Notes under the pieces: generated by a model
Told to the model about the DNA's origin: nothing
The model's input: the letters and a program-made list of their open reading frames with translations, nothing else
Database searches by the model: none
Made by a program: the position numbers and the translations under genes
NCBI GenBank assembly: GCA_019633985.1
Contig: JAHQWE010000001.1
Coordinates: 1-64,000, forward strand
Direction: 5' to 3'
DNA length: 64,000 nucleotides
Source of the DNA: Acidiferrobacterales bacterium
GTDB lineage: Bacteria > Pseudomonadota > Gammaproteobacteria > Arenicellales > Poriferihabitantaceae
Shown: in pieces, positions 37,652-47,324 of the stretch
Numbering within the stretch: the first letter of the stretch is position 1
Layout of the letters: the number at the start of each line of letters is the position of its first letter

Positions 37652-38911
37652 ATGAGTAATAAAATTCAAGCAGTGAAGGGGATGAATGATCTATTGCCCG
37701 GCAAAGTAGAGCTATGGCATCAGGTTGAGCAGGTACTTCGCGAGGCGGCATGGTCCTATGGCTATCAGGAGATTCGTACGCCAATATTGGAAAAAACAGA
37801 GCTTTTTAAACAATCTATCGGTGATCAGACTGATATTGTCGAAAAAGAAATGTATGTATTCGAAGATGCCTCTGACACCAGTCTTGCGCTTCGGCCGGAA
37901 GCAACCGCGGCAACCGTGCGGGCGGGAAATCAGCATGGTTTGTTTCACAATCAGCAGCAGAGGTTGTGGTACATGGGGCCAATGTTCCGCCGAGAGCGCC
38001 CGCAAAAGGGACGTTATCGGCAGTTCCATCAATTTGGTATCGAGGCTTTCGGATGGACCGGCCCAGATATCGATGCCGAGGTGATACGAGTGGGGGCGCG
38101 GATCTGGAAAAATCTGGGGGTCGAGAACATTCGTTTAAAACTTAACACGTTGGGTTCTCCAGAGGCGCGAGAGCGATATCGTCACGCATTGCATCAATAC
38201 TTCAGCAACTGCAGAGATCAACTGGATTCGGATAGCTTGCGACGACTGGAACGTAATCCGTTACGTATCCTGGACAGCAAGGTGGAGAGCACCGTGGCAC
38301 TAGTGGAAGCTGCACCTTCCATACTGGAATACCTAGATGAAGACTCAAAACGCAGCTTCGAATCTTTATGTGAATCTCTGACTCAATCTGGAATCAGCAT
38401 TGACGTAGATAATCGTCTTGTTCGTGGTTTAGATTACTATACGAGCACCGTATTCGAATGGGTAACAGATCAGCTAGGTGCGCAAAGTGCGGTATGTGCT
38501 GGTGGTCGCTACGACCAACTGGTTGAGCATCGCGGTGGTCGAGCAACACCGGCGGTTGGGTTTGCAATGGGCGTAGAGAGGCTGGTAGAACTGATTGCTG
38601 TTGAGCAGAAGAGTTCAACTGACGAGTTTTTGGACGCCTATGTTATTTCTCTTTGTGGCCAGCAGCATGCGGTTGATATTACGGAGCGGTTACGAGACGC
38701 AGGAATCCGAGCTTGTGAGCATTGTGGCGGCGGTAAGCTAAAAAGCCAAATGAAAAAAGCAGATCAGAGTGGCGCTTCCTTCGCTGTTATTGTTGGAGAG
38801 GACGAGGTCGCAACCCAGTCGGTGCAACTCAAAATCCTAAGAGGAGAGGGTGGGCAAGAGCAAATAAAACGAGAACAGCTTGTGGAAGTGCTGGTATCCC
38901 GTCTTCCTTGA
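37652..38911 (+). CDS. hisS: Histidine-tRNA ligase
   Basis: A protein of 419 residues, a class II synthetase. Landmarks are VKGMNDLLPG at the start, LRPEATAATVRA (motif 2 region with FRRERPQKGRYRQFHQFG), the histidine-A loop LVRGLDYYTSTVFE, and AVGFAMGVERL (motif 3). The C-terminal anticodon domain follows. It charges tRNA-His. It lies 22 nt after rodZ. Confidence 0.97.
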   Translation: MSNKIQAVKGMNDLLPGKVELWHQVEQVLREAAWSYGYQEIRTPILEKTELFKQSIGDQTDIVEKEMYVFEDASDTSLALRPEATAATVRAGNQHGLFHNQQQRLWYMGPMFRRERPQKGRYRQFHQFGIEAFGWTGPDIDAEVIRVGARIWKNLGVENIRLKLNTLGSPEARERYRHALHQYFSNCRDQLDSDSLRRLERNPLRILDSKVESTVALVEAAPSILEYLDEDSKRSFESLCESLTQSGISIDVDNRLVRGLDYYTSTVFEWVTDQLGAQSAVCAGGRYDQLVEHRGGRATPAVGFAMGVERLVELIAVEQKSSTDEFLDAYVISLCGQQHAVDITERLRDAGIRACEHCGGGKLKSQMKKADQSGASFAVIVGEDEVATQSVQLKILRGEGGQEQIKREQLVEVLVSRLP

Positions 38912-38939
38912 AAATTAATTATCTATCAGAAACGTAAGC

Positions 38940-39584
38940 ATGGCAGAAGAACCAAAACCACAATTCGCCGAAGATGAAGATCTTGAACGCGCAAAAGCGT
39001 TCTGGAATGAGAATGGTCGATCAATTATCGCTGGTATCGTGCTGGGTGTTGGCGCAATTGGTGGGTATAACGGCTGGCAATATTGGCAAAAAGATCAAGG
39101 TGAAAACGCGTCCACCTTATTTGAAAATATGCAAGATGAAAGTGTCAGTTTTGAAGCAGCGAAAGGTCTCGCCGATGATCTCGTTAGTGACTACGGTAAG
39201 ACACCGTATGCCATACACGCTGCTTTGCTGATGGCTAAACGTGCGGTTGAAGCAGACGATCTTGATGAAGCAGCAGGCCGATTAAAATGGGCCACTAGTA
39301 ATGCAGCAGATCCGGGATTGAAGCATATCGCGAGGATACGCTTGGCAATGGTTCATCTTGCAAAAGGGGACGCTGATGCGGTGTTGGATTTGGCATCGGA
39401 AACTAGGACAAAAGAAGTTGGCGGATTGCAGTTTGGATCAAGATATGCAGAGCTACGGGGTGACGCCTATGTGATGAAAGGAGATCTGCAGGCAGCGCGA
39501 CAGGCCTACGAGCAAAGCATAGAGGCTCTGGCACCAGGCGCATCTAACCGAACCCTGTTGCAATTGAAAATTGACAACCTCTAA
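38940..39584 (+). CDS. yfgM: YfgM-like ancillary SecYEG/BamB-associated TPR protein
   Basis: A protein of 214 residues. A short acidic cytoplasmic N-terminus and one span (IIAGIVLGVGAIGGYNGWQYW) precede a periplasmic TPR domain. YfgM sits with PpiD at the Sec translocon in E. coli. It occupies its conserved place between hisS and bamB. Confidence 0.9.
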   Translation: MAEEPKPQFAEDEDLERAKAFWNENGRSIIAGIVLGVGAIGGYNGWQYWQKDQGENASTLFENMQDESVSFEAAKGLADDLVSDYGKTPYAIHAALLMAKRAVEADDLDEAAGRLKWATSNAADPGLKHIARIRLAMVHLAKGDADAVLDLASETRTKEVGGLQFGSRYAELRGDAYVMKGDLQAARQAYEQSIEALAPGASNRTLLQLKIDNL

Positions 39585-39649
39585 CAGTAGCTCGAATAGA
39601 TACTTGTTTAAATTGTGGACTTTGATCCGGCAAACCATTGACTAATCCA

Positions 39650-40810
39650 ATGAATCTGAAAATAGTTTTCTTAAGCTTGCTAGTAGCGCTGGTGCTGACT
39701 GGATGCAATAAAAACAAAGAGACTAAGTGGGGAACCTTCAATGAGCCGGTCCCCAGCCAACCCATGCCCGAGGCTTCCGGCGAAGTGGAGTTCTCAACGT
39801 TGTGGAAGCAGAAAATAGGAGATGCTGGAGAAGATGGTTATGCCATTCTTAGGCCAGGGATTTCTAACGAAGGCGTGTTGGTGGTTAATCGCAAAGGACT
39901 CGTTCGTTTGTTGGATTCTGAGAGCGGCAAAGTCCAGTGGAGCAAGGCACTAGGTAAACCGACCTATTCCGGTGTTGGGGCGGGCGCTGGACTGGCAGTA
40001 GTTGCTTTTGACAATGGAACGGTGGTTGCTTTGGATGCAACAGACGGTACCGAACGATGGAGAAATGCCGTAAATCGCCAGATTTCGGCAATACCTGCGG
40101 TGGGTGCTGGACGGGTGATAATTCGAACCGCTGATGGTCTGCTAATAGGGCTCAATGCAAGCAATGGTGAAAACGTGTGGGAACTGACACGTTCGGTGCC
40201 GGGACTTAGTTTGCACGGTGACTCTCAACCTCTCATTTCTGGGGATACCGTAATCACTGGTCTTTCAAATGGAAGAATTCTGGTGAGCTCTGTTCTCAGC
40301 GGTCGAGAATTCTGGGAGAAAGATCTTTCTATTGGGGTAGGGGCGAACGAACTGGAGCAAATTACTGATGTCGATGCCACCCCAACGATCGACGGGCTCA
40401 GCTTATACACTGGAACTTACCAGGGGGAGATTGTTTCTCTGAACCTTCAAGATTCTTCAATACAATGGCAATTCGATGCGTCTTCTCGTCTTCCACTGTC
40501 AGTATCTGGAAATCAGTTGGTGCTAACCGATGACTCTGGTGCGGTCATTCACCTAGACGCGCAGGAAGGTTTTCTTAACTGGGAGCAGGATGGCTTTCGG
40601 GGACGTGGAGTGAGCAATCCACTTCTCATAGGCGACTATGTTGTGATCGGTGATGCAGAGGGCAGCATTCATGCTTTAAACGGATTGCAAGGTGATCTAT
40701 TGCAGTCCAAAAAAGTCAGCCGCTCAGCAATCATTGCAATACAACAGTTGTCAGGTGGAGTGCTTGCACTATCTGCCGATGGAACAATCACTTTACTCTC
40801 TTTCAACTGA
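39650..40810 (+). CDS. bamB: Outer membrane protein assembly factor BamB
   Basis: A protein of 386 residues: a lipobox LTGC (Cys near 18) and eight-bladed PQQ/beta-propeller repeats (for example VALDATDGTERW, IGLNASNGENVWE, GSIHALNGLQGD). BamB is the outer membrane lipoprotein that helps BamA insert beta-barrels. The ATG at 39650 gives a proper lipoprotein signal; a TTG 12 nt upstream is less likely. Confidence 0.94.
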   Translation: MNLKIVFLSLLVALVLTGCNKNKETKWGTFNEPVPSQPMPEASGEVEFSTLWKQKIGDAGEDGYAILRPGISNEGVLVVNRKGLVRLLDSESGKVQWSKALGKPTYSGVGAGAGLAVVAFDNGTVVALDATDGTERWRNAVNRQISAIPAVGAGRVIIRTADGLLIGLNASNGENVWELTRSVPGLSLHGDSQPLISGDTVITGLSNGRILVSSVLSGREFWEKDLSIGVGANELEQITDVDATPTIDGLSLYTGTYQGEIVSLNLQDSSIQWQFDASSRLPLSVSGNQLVLTDDSGAVIHLDAQEGFLNWEQDGFRGRGVSNPLLIGDYVVIGDAEGSIHALNGLQGDLLQSKKVSRSAIIAIQQLSGGVLALSADGTITLLSFN

Positions 40811-40830
40811 GAGCAACGACTCAAATTTTA

Positions 40831-42273
40831 ATGACCGGTCGCGAGCATACAGACTCGGAAAAAACTGCCGGTGATCTTGCAGGCAACGAGGTTGCAGATT
40901 CCTTATTAACGCCGGTTGTCGCGCTGGTAGGCAGGCCCAACGTCGGGAAATCGACGCTGTTTAACAAGCTCACAAAAAGTCGTGACGCGATAGTAGATGA
41001 CCAGCCAGGTGTAACCCGAGACCGGTTGTATGGGAAAGGTCAGCTGGGAGAAAAGCCTTTTTTGGTTGTTGATACAGGTGGCCTCGAGTCAGAAGAGGAT
41101 TATTTTGCAAAGCTGATTCGGATGCAGGTGGAGCAGGTGCTTGAAGAAGCGCAGGTCGTGATTTTTGTTGTTGACGGCGAAGATGGTCTAGTCACGCAAG
41201 ATAGAGATATCGCAGAGCAATTGCGTCAGAGTGGGCGTCAAATTTTGATTGCGGTCAATAAAACAGAGGGAGAGGATCCGGCACTAGCGGCGTCGGAATT
41301 CCAGGAGCTTGGGCTAGGAGATCCCACAGCGATTTCAGCTAGGCGTGGTGATGGAGTTGTCGACCTGCTTGAAGATGCCCTTACAAACTATAATCCTCCC
41401 CCAGAAGAAGAGGCGGATGCGACGCCGAGAATCGCGCTGGTTGGCAGGCCAAACGTTGGGAAATCGACACTGACTAATAAACTCGTTGGTGACTATCGAG
41501 TGATTGTGAGTGACATTCCTGGCACTACCCGGGACAGTGTAAGAGTACCACTAGAATACGACGGCACAGACTATCTCCTGGTCGATACAGCCGGAGTGAG
41601 ACGAAAATCACGTGTAGATGAGGTGCTGGAGAAGTTTTCAGTGATCAAAACTTTACAGGCAATACAAGATGCCCATGTGGTATTGCTAGTGCTAGATGCA
41701 AGTGGAGAAATCGGTGCGCAGGATGCAACGATTGCCGGAATGGTTCAGGACTTGGGTCGATCCCTGGTAGTTGTAGTAAACAAATGGGACAGTTTAGCGG
41801 GTCATCAGCGCAAGAAAATTAAAAACGAGCTGGAAATCAAGCTACCATTTTTACCTGATCCTGAGATTTTGTTTATTTCGGCTCTACATGGGTCAAACCT
41901 GGCTGAGGTTTTACCCGCGGCGAAGCGTGCTTATCATTCATCGATGGCAGAGTTGAATACTGCTAGTTTGAATCGGGCGCTAGAAGCTGCGGTAAGCCAA
42001 ACAGCACCACCAATGCAGAATGAGCGTCCCGTAAGATTGAAATTTGCACACCAGGCTGGAAAAAATCCACCTGTAGTGATCGTGCATGGCAACCAGGCAG
42101 AGAAACTGCCCGAAACTTATTTGCGGTATCTTTCCAAGTTTTTTGCGACTCGCTATAAGTTGAAAGGAACCAGGGTGAGGGTGATTCCGCGCAATGGATC
42201 CAATCCATTCAAGCAGCTCAAACCGAAGAAAACAGCCTTTAAAAAGCGATCAGGGAGAAGAAGGAAATTGTAA
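40831..42273 (+). CDS. der: Ribosome biogenesis GTPase Der (EngA)
   Basis: A protein of 480 residues with two GTPase domains, each with GRPNVGKST (near residues 34 and 209) and DxxG motifs (VVDTGG and LVDTAG), then NKTE and NKWD, and a C-terminal KH-like domain with a basic tail. Der works in 50S subunit maturation. The N-terminus has about 27 residues before the usual start, which is either a natural extension or a sign of a later start. Its last 24 bases overlap the 3' end of the convergent M23-like gene. Confidence 0.95.
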   Translation: MTGREHTDSEKTAGDLAGNEVADSLLTPVVALVGRPNVGKSTLFNKLTKSRDAIVDDQPGVTRDRLYGKGQLGEKPFLVVDTGGLESEEDYFAKLIRMQVEQVLEEAQVVIFVVDGEDGLVTQDRDIAEQLRQSGRQILIAVNKTEGEDPALAASEFQELGLGDPTAISARRGDGVVDLLEDALTNYNPPPEEEADATPRIALVGRPNVGKSTLTNKLVGDYRVIVSDIPGTTRDSVRVPLEYDGTDYLLVDTAGVRRKSRVDEVLEKFSVIKTLQAIQDAHVVLLVLDASGEIGAQDATIAGMVQDLGRSLVVVVNKWDSLAGHQRKKIKNELEIKLPFLPDPEILFISALHGSNLAEVLPAAKRAYHSSMAELNTASLNRALEAAVSQTAPPMQNERPVRLKFAHQAGKNPPVVIVHGNQAEKLPETYLRYLSKFFATRYKLKGTRVRVIPRNGSNPFKQLKPKKTAFKKRSGRRRKL

Positions 42274-43272
42274 GGGGTCGACGAGAAATCCGTTTAGGCT
42301 TATTCCCAGGTCGACCCGACTTCGATTCAGCGAGCCATCAACATCAGCTTTGCCAACTTGTTCTCCGCGGTCAAGGCGTTGTCCTTCCTGTACCAGGATT
42401 TTTTCCAGATTCCCCAGTACCGACACTATTCCCCCTCCATGGTGGATATAGAGTTCGGTGCTCTCTCCCGCATTTTCTATCACCCTTACGACGATACCCG
42501 GAGCCGGGGCGTAGACTTGTGCACCTGATGCGGCAATGTAGCTAACGTAATTGTGAGAAATAATTTTCTTTTGTTGCAGAATTTTGCCGAACGGAATCAT
42601 CTGTTCAGATTCCACCACTGGGGTAAATACAAACGAACCGGTGAGCCCTCGATCATCTTCAAGCAGTTCATCGGGAACACGCATGACCCTATTGATATCG
42701 CTGGAAGCGAGAGCGGCCTCGAGTTGAATGGGGATGGCGCCTCTGTGGATGATTTGTCGACTTTGATTGTCTGATGTGCGTTCTTCAGCGTCAGCTGTAG
42801 GAGGTGGTAAAGAGATCACCTGCATATCCACTTTTCCGGTCTCTTCCTCATGATCCAGCGTTCCTAAGATGTAATTACCCGGCAGGATATCGATAGGTAA
42901 CCCCACTACAGCATGCCATTGGTTCTGGTAGGGAACGACGAACACTTCTCGACTGCCGAACCTCACAGTCGGCCTTTGGGGATGTTGGATATTTAGTGGA
43001 ACAACGGCAATTCCGCCGGGAACCGGTAAGTTTTCTGGCAACTTAAGGCTGGAATTGATGAAAGGCGGATTGTGTGATTGCTCAGCGTGTTCCACTGCAT
43101 TGATTTCTGCTGGTTTCACGGTTTCCGCGTGGGTGGCCGAGACCATTTGGAACGTAAAAAGCCAGAATACTAGCCATTGCGCGCCGTCTTTAAAAAACGC
43201 GCGGAAATAGAGGAAGGGTCGTGTTGCAGCTTGAGAAAGCGTGTATCTGGAATCGAAAGATAGCTGGTTCAA
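42250..43272 (-). CDS. Exported LytM/M23-like protein with degenerate active site
   Basis: A protein of 340 residues with a signal peptide (core WLVFWLFTFQMV, cleavage near SATHA) and a C-terminal M23 fold visible in GAQVYAPAPGIVVRV and ILVQEGQRLDRGEQVGKADV. The zinc and catalytic residues are mostly lost: HxxxD reads HNYVS, the LYAHL position reads VLGNL, and HxHFE reads RVDLGIS. It therefore cannot be an active endopeptidase. Degenerate LytM proteins such as EnvC and NlpD activate amidases, and that is the likely type of role. It overlaps xseA by 4 nt (ATGA). Confidence 0.8.
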   Translation of the reverse strand: MNQLSFDSRYTLSQAATRPFLYFRAFFKDGAQWLVFWLFTFQMVSATHAETVKPAEINAVEHAEQSHNPPFINSSLKLPENLPVPGGIAVVPLNIQHPQRPTVRFGSREVFVVPYQNQWHAVVGLPIDILPGNYILGTLDHEEETGKVDMQVISLPPPTADAEERTSDNQSRQIIHRGAIPIQLEAALASSDINRVMRVPDELLEDDRGLTGSFVFTPVVESEQMIPFGKILQQKKIISHNYVSYIAASGAQVYAPAPGIVVRVIENAGESTELYIHHGGGIVSVLGNLEKILVQEGQRLDRGEQVGKADVDGSLNRSRVDLGISLNGFLVDPLQFPSSP

Positions 43273-44642
43273 TGATCTTGATTTTTATCAAAAGATGGTT
43301 CAACGAAGGAAATGGCCCCTAGATCCATTTCTACTTTGCCATCTTGGAGCGTTGCAGTGATTCGCTTTTGCTTTGGAATCTGCTGTGCATGTGACAGCAC
43401 ATGTCCGTTTTTATCCTGCAAAATCACATACCCTCGTTCCAAGGTTTGCATAGGACTGACCAAAATCAGCTGACTTCGGCGTCGTGCCAACTCCATACCA
43501 CAGCTTTTAACTGCGAACCCCATTTGTCGCATAATCGATTTCCGATTCATTAAGATTTTGTGCCGGTGTTGCTTAAGTAATTGCAATGGGTTTCGCGCAG
43601 AAACGCTCAAAGTCCTGGCCTGGATTTGACTGGAAAGTTGCAGGAGCAGAAGTCTCATCGACGCGACTAGATTCTTTTTTAGGTTTATTTGATCCGACCG
43701 GTAGCGAGCCAGCCTCTGCGTAGGATGAACCAGTCGAGCGTTCGCATAGTCAATTGTCTGACGGCGCTGATCTAACAGCCTTAGTATAAGATCGACTAGT
43801 CTCCTCTGCTGATGGATACAGTCTCGGAGAATTTTAGTGCCGTCAGGAGTGACTCTTTCAGCAGCTGCAGTAGGGGTTGCTGCGCGATCGTCCGAGACCA
43901 TATCGGCAATCGTAAAATCTGTTTCATGCCCGACCCCGCATACTACTGGAAGTGCAGATTGAAAAATGGCTCTGGCGACTTTTTCGTCGTTGAAAGCATG
44001 AAGATCTTCCAAAGAGCCTCCCCCTCGCGCGATGATCAACACCTCTGTTTCATTTCGTAGATTAGCGATCTTGATTGCGTGACAAATTGAGCTGACCGCT
44101 TGATCTCCCTGAACGAGGGTGGGGTAAACGATGACATTGGCGACAGGGAAACGTCGTTTGAGCGTGACGCGGATATCTTGCAGAGCGGCACCACTTGTAG
44201 ACGTTACAATTCCAATACTTGAGGGAATCTCCGGAATTGGCTGTTTGTGGACCAAGTCAAACAAGCCCTCTACATGAAGTTTTTTCTTTAGAAGTTCGAA
44301 AGCGCGTTGCAGTGCGCCTTGACCGGCTGGTTCCAGCCGGGTAACGATAAGTTGGAGATCTCCGCGACTTTCGTAAACCGAAATTTGACCTCGAATCAAA
44401 GCCTGCATTCCTTCTTCAGGATCACTGGAACCCATTCTTCGATTACGAAAAAATGCGCAACGAATCAACGCATTGCCTTCCTTAAGAGAAAAATACAGAT
44501 GACCGGACGCTGGCCGGGCTAAACCGGATATCTCGCCTTCCACAACAATGTGACGATAATTCGACTCCAATAAATTCTTCAGTTCTCCTACGAGCGATTT
44601 AACCGTAAATATATTGTTGGCTGCTGAAGGTGGAGGGCACAT
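43269..44642 (-). CDS. xseA: Exodeoxyribonuclease VII large subunit
   Basis: A protein of 457 residues from MCPPPSAANNIFTV, matching E. coli XseA (456). The OB-fold N-terminus (VEGEISGLARPASGHLYFSLK) and the catalytic domain (IGIVTSTSGAALQDI, VLIIARGGGSLEDL, VGHETDFTIADMVSD, RAATPTAAAE) are clear, followed by a coiled-coil. With XseB it degrades single-stranded DNA. An in-frame ATG at 44699 and a more distant start at 44783 exist, but they would overlap the upstream lipoprotein gene and lack homologous sequence. xseB is not in this window. Confidence 0.93.
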   Translation of the reverse strand: MCPPPSAANNIFTVKSLVGELKNLLESNYRHIVVEGEISGLARPASGHLYFSLKEGNALIRCAFFRNRRMGSSDPEEGMQALIRGQISVYESRGDLQLIVTRLEPAGQGALQRAFELLKKKLHVEGLFDLVHKQPIPEIPSSIGIVTSTSGAALQDIRVTLKRRFPVANVIVYPTLVQGDQAVSSICHAIKIANLRNETEVLIIARGGGSLEDLHAFNDEKVARAIFQSALPVVCGVGHETDFTIADMVSDDRAATPTAAAERVTPDGTKILRDCIHQQRRLVDLILRLLDQRRQTIDYANARLVHPTQRLARYRSDQINLKKNLVASMRLLLLQLSSQIQARTLSVSARNPLQLLKQHRHKILMNRKSIMRQMGFAVKSCGMELARRRSQLILVSPMQTLERGYVILQDKNGHVLSHAQQIPKQKRITATLQDGKVEMDLGAISFVEPSFDKNQDH

Positions 44643-44673
44643 TGAGTCAGATTCAATCCGGAAGTCGAAAAGG

Positions 44674-45036
44674 CTATTGCGGGTAATAGGGGGAGACATT
44701 TTGCTGTCCGGTCGCCTGAGCGATTCCAAGACGAGCAAATTGAGTGACTTTTTGAGCCAATTCGGTCGCAAGATCCGCTTCACCAGTTTCGTGTGCCTGT
44801 TTAGCGAGCTCGAGGATGGTGCTCAGATTCTGCGTTTGTGCATCTCCAGGATTGAGCCTGACTCGCCATTCTGCGTTCAGCGTCTTGGCTTGCGCCAGAT
44901 CTATTTCCGCTTGCAAAATCGCGGGGTTTTCTGGGATAGGTTCCGGTTCAGCTATTTCCTCTTTAGGTGCAGAAACGCAACCAGTTAGTAGCAGGATCAG
45001 CAAGCTCAACAACGAAATTTTAAGGTGGAATGACAT
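44674..45036 (-). CDS. Small hypothetical lipoprotein
   Basis: A protein of 120 residues with a clear lipoprotein signal (SLLSLLILLLTGC) followed by a Pro/Glu-rich stretch and two amphipathic helices that look like one TPR-like pair (ILQAEIDLAQAKTLNAEW and LSTILELAKQAHETGEADLA). I do not recognise the family. It is the first gene of the minus-strand operon with xseA (31 nt gap). Confidence 0.7.
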   Translation of the reverse strand: MSFHLKISLLSLLILLLTGCVSAPKEEIAEPEPIPENPAILQAEIDLAQAKTLNAEWRVRLNPGDAQTQNLSTILELAKQAHETGEADLATELAQKVTQFARLGIAQATGQQNVSPYYPQ

Positions 45037-45202
45037 CCCGGACCCTCACTTTGATTAGGCTGGTGAATTCTAAAGGCAAATACGCGGTTTAGGGGTGGCA
45101 AAACCCTGTCAAATCAGCATTTTGGCGGTTTTTATCGCGACATTTACGTGGTAGACTCCGCGCCCTTGAAATCAGGCAACAAAGCTCTTCGGAGATAATT
45201 AT

Positions 45203-45451
45203 ATGGTAACAATTCGTTTGGCACGTGGCGGCTCCAAGAAGCGCCCTTTTTATGCCATCGTCGTAGCAGATCAGAGACGCTCCAGTCGAGGGCGGTTTAT
45301 CGAGCGTGTTGGTTATTTTAATCCGGTCGCGTCAGGTCAAGATCAAAATTTAAACCTGGACACTGCGCGTTATGATCATTGGGTCGGATTGGGAGCCCAG
45401 CCGAGCGAACGAGCGGCACAACTGTACAAGCAGGCTAAGGCAGCAGCTTAA
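45203..45451 (+). CDS. rpsP: 30S ribosomal protein S16
   Basis: A protein of 82 residues with the N-terminus [20 protein letters not shown] and [11 protein letters not shown], both diagnostic for S16. A GGAG lies upstream at good spacing. It starts the rpsP-rimM-trmD-rplS operon. The ffh gene that often precedes it is absent. Confidence 0.97.
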   Translation: MVTIRLARGGSKKRPFYAIVVADQRRSSRGRFIERVGYFNPVASGQDQNLNLDTARYDHWVGLGAQPSERAAQLYKQAKAAA

Positions 45452-45512
45452 TCTGTAATTTGAGCGTGACTTCCTATCTGATCTAAACAGATTTTGATAG
45501 AAAACTAACTCA

Positions 45513-46127
45513 TTGACTGCCCAATTAACCAGCGAAGAACGATTCCGAACCCAGGAATACGTCGTCGTCGGAAAAGTGCAGGGCCATTTTGGAGTCAAGG
45601 GATGGCTGAAGGTATTATCATTTACCCGGCCTCCGCTTGAGATTCTCGAGTACAAAGAGTGGTCTTTTCTTTTAAACCGTGAGTCTGTGAGAGACAGGAA
45701 GCAACCCGACCGACGGGCGCTTTCTGATCAGGTTGAAAACTGTGACGAATCTCTCGAGTTGCTCGAGGGCAAGTGGCAAGGTAAAGGTTTAATTGTCCGG
45801 CTTGCGTCCGTCACTAGTCGTGAGCAAGCTGAACGACTGATCGGTGCGAGCGTTTTGATAGATCGCGAGCACTTTGCCCAGTTAGATGAGGGCGAGTATT
45901 ACTGGACAGACCTAATTGGTCTTCAAGTCGAGAATACCGAGGGCAAATCCCTCGGAAAGGTAGATCATCTAGTGGAAACCGGTGCGAACGATGTAATGGT
46001 CGTTCACAAAGACTCGGAGGCTGCTGGCGGTAAGCCGAATGAAACCCTGGTACCGTGGGCGGATGTCTACGTGCGTTCGGTAAACCTGGAAGCTGGGTTG
46101 ATATTGGTGGATTGGGATGCGGATTGA
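45513..46127 (+). CDS. rimM: Ribosome maturation factor RimM
   Basis: A protein of 204 residues. The N-terminal domain ([18 protein letters not shown]) and the PRC-barrel ([22 protein letters not shown] ... GANDVMVV) identify RimM, which helps 30S maturation near S19. It begins with TTG, as no in-frame ATG or GTG lies before the conserved part. Its 3' end overlaps trmD by 11 nt. Confidence 0.94.
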   Translation: MTAQLTSEERFRTQEYVVVGKVQGHFGVKGWLKVLSFTRPPLEILEYKEWSFLLNRESVRDRKQPDRRALSDQVENCDESLELLEGKWQGKGLIVRLASVTSREQAERLIGASVLIDREHFAQLDEGEYYWTDLIGLQVENTEGKSLGKVDHLVETGANDVMVVHKDSEAAGGKPNETLVPWADVYVRSVNLEAGLILVDWDAD

Positions 46128-46794
46128 CATTGTTACTCTGTTCCCGGAAATGTTCGATGCGATTATCGAAAACGGCATGAGCAGGGTCGCCCTGGAAAAG
46201 GGGGCCATGACGCTGCAATGTTACAATCCACGCGACGAAACCGATGATAGTTATCGGCGCGTGGATGACCGGCCGTATGGTGGTGGTCCAGGTATGGTGA
46301 TGATGCCCGGTCCACTAACGAGGTGCATCGATCGGGTGAAACAAAGTAATGCGGGGGAGGTTGTTTATCTTTCTCCCCAGGGCGAAAAGTTGAGTCACAG
46401 CCTGGTGAGCGAATTCGCCGGAAAAGCCGACTTGATTTTGTTGTGTGGTCGATATGAGGGTATCGACCAACGTGTGATAGAAACGCGGGTTGACCGAGAA
46501 GTTTCTATTGGTGATTTTGTGGTTGCGGGCGGTGAACTTCCCGCAATGTTGTTGATTGACGCAGTGAGTCGATTGTTACCCGAAGTTTTGGGAAATGCCT
46601 CATCTGCGATTGAAGATTCGTTTAGTAACGGAATTCTGGATTTTCCGCATTATACGAGACCTGAAGTGTTTGAAGGTCTAGAGGTCCCGACAGTATTGCT
46701 GTCTGGAAATCATCGGAAAATTGAGGAATGGCGGCACGAACAGGCGTTATCGGTAACGAAACGCAAACGGCCGGATTTGCTGAGCGATGAGTAG
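46117..46794 (+). CDS. trmD: tRNA (guanine-N1)-methyltransferase TrmD
   Basis: A protein of 225 residues, a trefoil-knot SPOUT enzyme. Landmarks are [45 protein letters not shown] and [15 protein letters not shown]. It makes m1G37 in tRNA. The start overlaps rimM, which indicates coupling. The protein is slightly shorter at the C-terminus than in E. coli (255). Confidence 0.96.
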   Translation: MRIDIVTLFPEMFDAIIENGMSRVALEKGAMTLQCYNPRDETDDSYRRVDDRPYGGGPGMVMMPGPLTRCIDRVKQSNAGEVVYLSPQGEKLSHSLVSEFAGKADLILLCGRYEGIDQRVIETRVDREVSIGDFVVAGGELPAMLLIDAVSRLLPEVLGNASSAIEDSFSNGILDFPHYTRPEVFEGLEVPTVLLSGNHRKIEEWRHEQALSVTKRKRPDLLSDE

Positions 46795-46961
46795 GGCGAA
46801 ATGAGGGTGTAACCTTTCTGGTTTGAACCAGATTGAATGTTGACCTGAGTCGTCTTAGAGATTGATATAAACGCGGCGAGAGTGAGCTGATAAAATAAGA
46901 GCACGCTTGCTAAAGATTGAAAAGTAACGAATAAACGTAAAGATTTTGCCGGAGTAAAGTA

Positions 46962-47312
46962 ATGAGTAACATTATCCAACAACTTGAAGCAGAGCAGTTG
47001 AAATCCGATATCCCGGATTTCGGCCCTGGTGACACCGTTAAGGTACAGGTTCGTGTAAAGGAAGGTGAGCGTGAGAGACTGCAAACCTATGAAGGCGTCG
47101 TTATTGCGCGAAAAAACCGAGGGTTGAACTCCTCTTTCACAGTTCGAAAGACGTCGGGTGGTGAAGGGGTTGAGCGGGTATTTCAGACACATAGCCCGTT
47201 GATTGCTAGTATCGAGGTTGTCCGCCGTGGCGACGTTCGCCGCGCAAAGCTCTACTACTTGCGAGATCTCACAGGTAGAGCTGCACGAATCAAGGAAAAG
47301 ATTCGTCGCTAG
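46962..47312 (+). CDS. rplS: 50S ribosomal protein L19
   Basis: A protein of 116 residues with [32 protein letters not shown] and the basic C-terminal [17 protein letters not shown], all diagnostic for L19. A GGAG lies upstream. It is the last gene of the rpsP operon, 167 nt after trmD. Confidence 0.97.
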   Translation: MSNIIQQLEAEQLKSDIPDFGPGDTVKVQVRVKEGERERLQTYEGVVIARKNRGLNSSFTVRKTSGGEGVERVFQTHSPLIASIEVVRRGDVRRAKLYYLRDLTGRAARIKEKIRR

Positions 47313-47324
47313 ACTAATCTGCGA

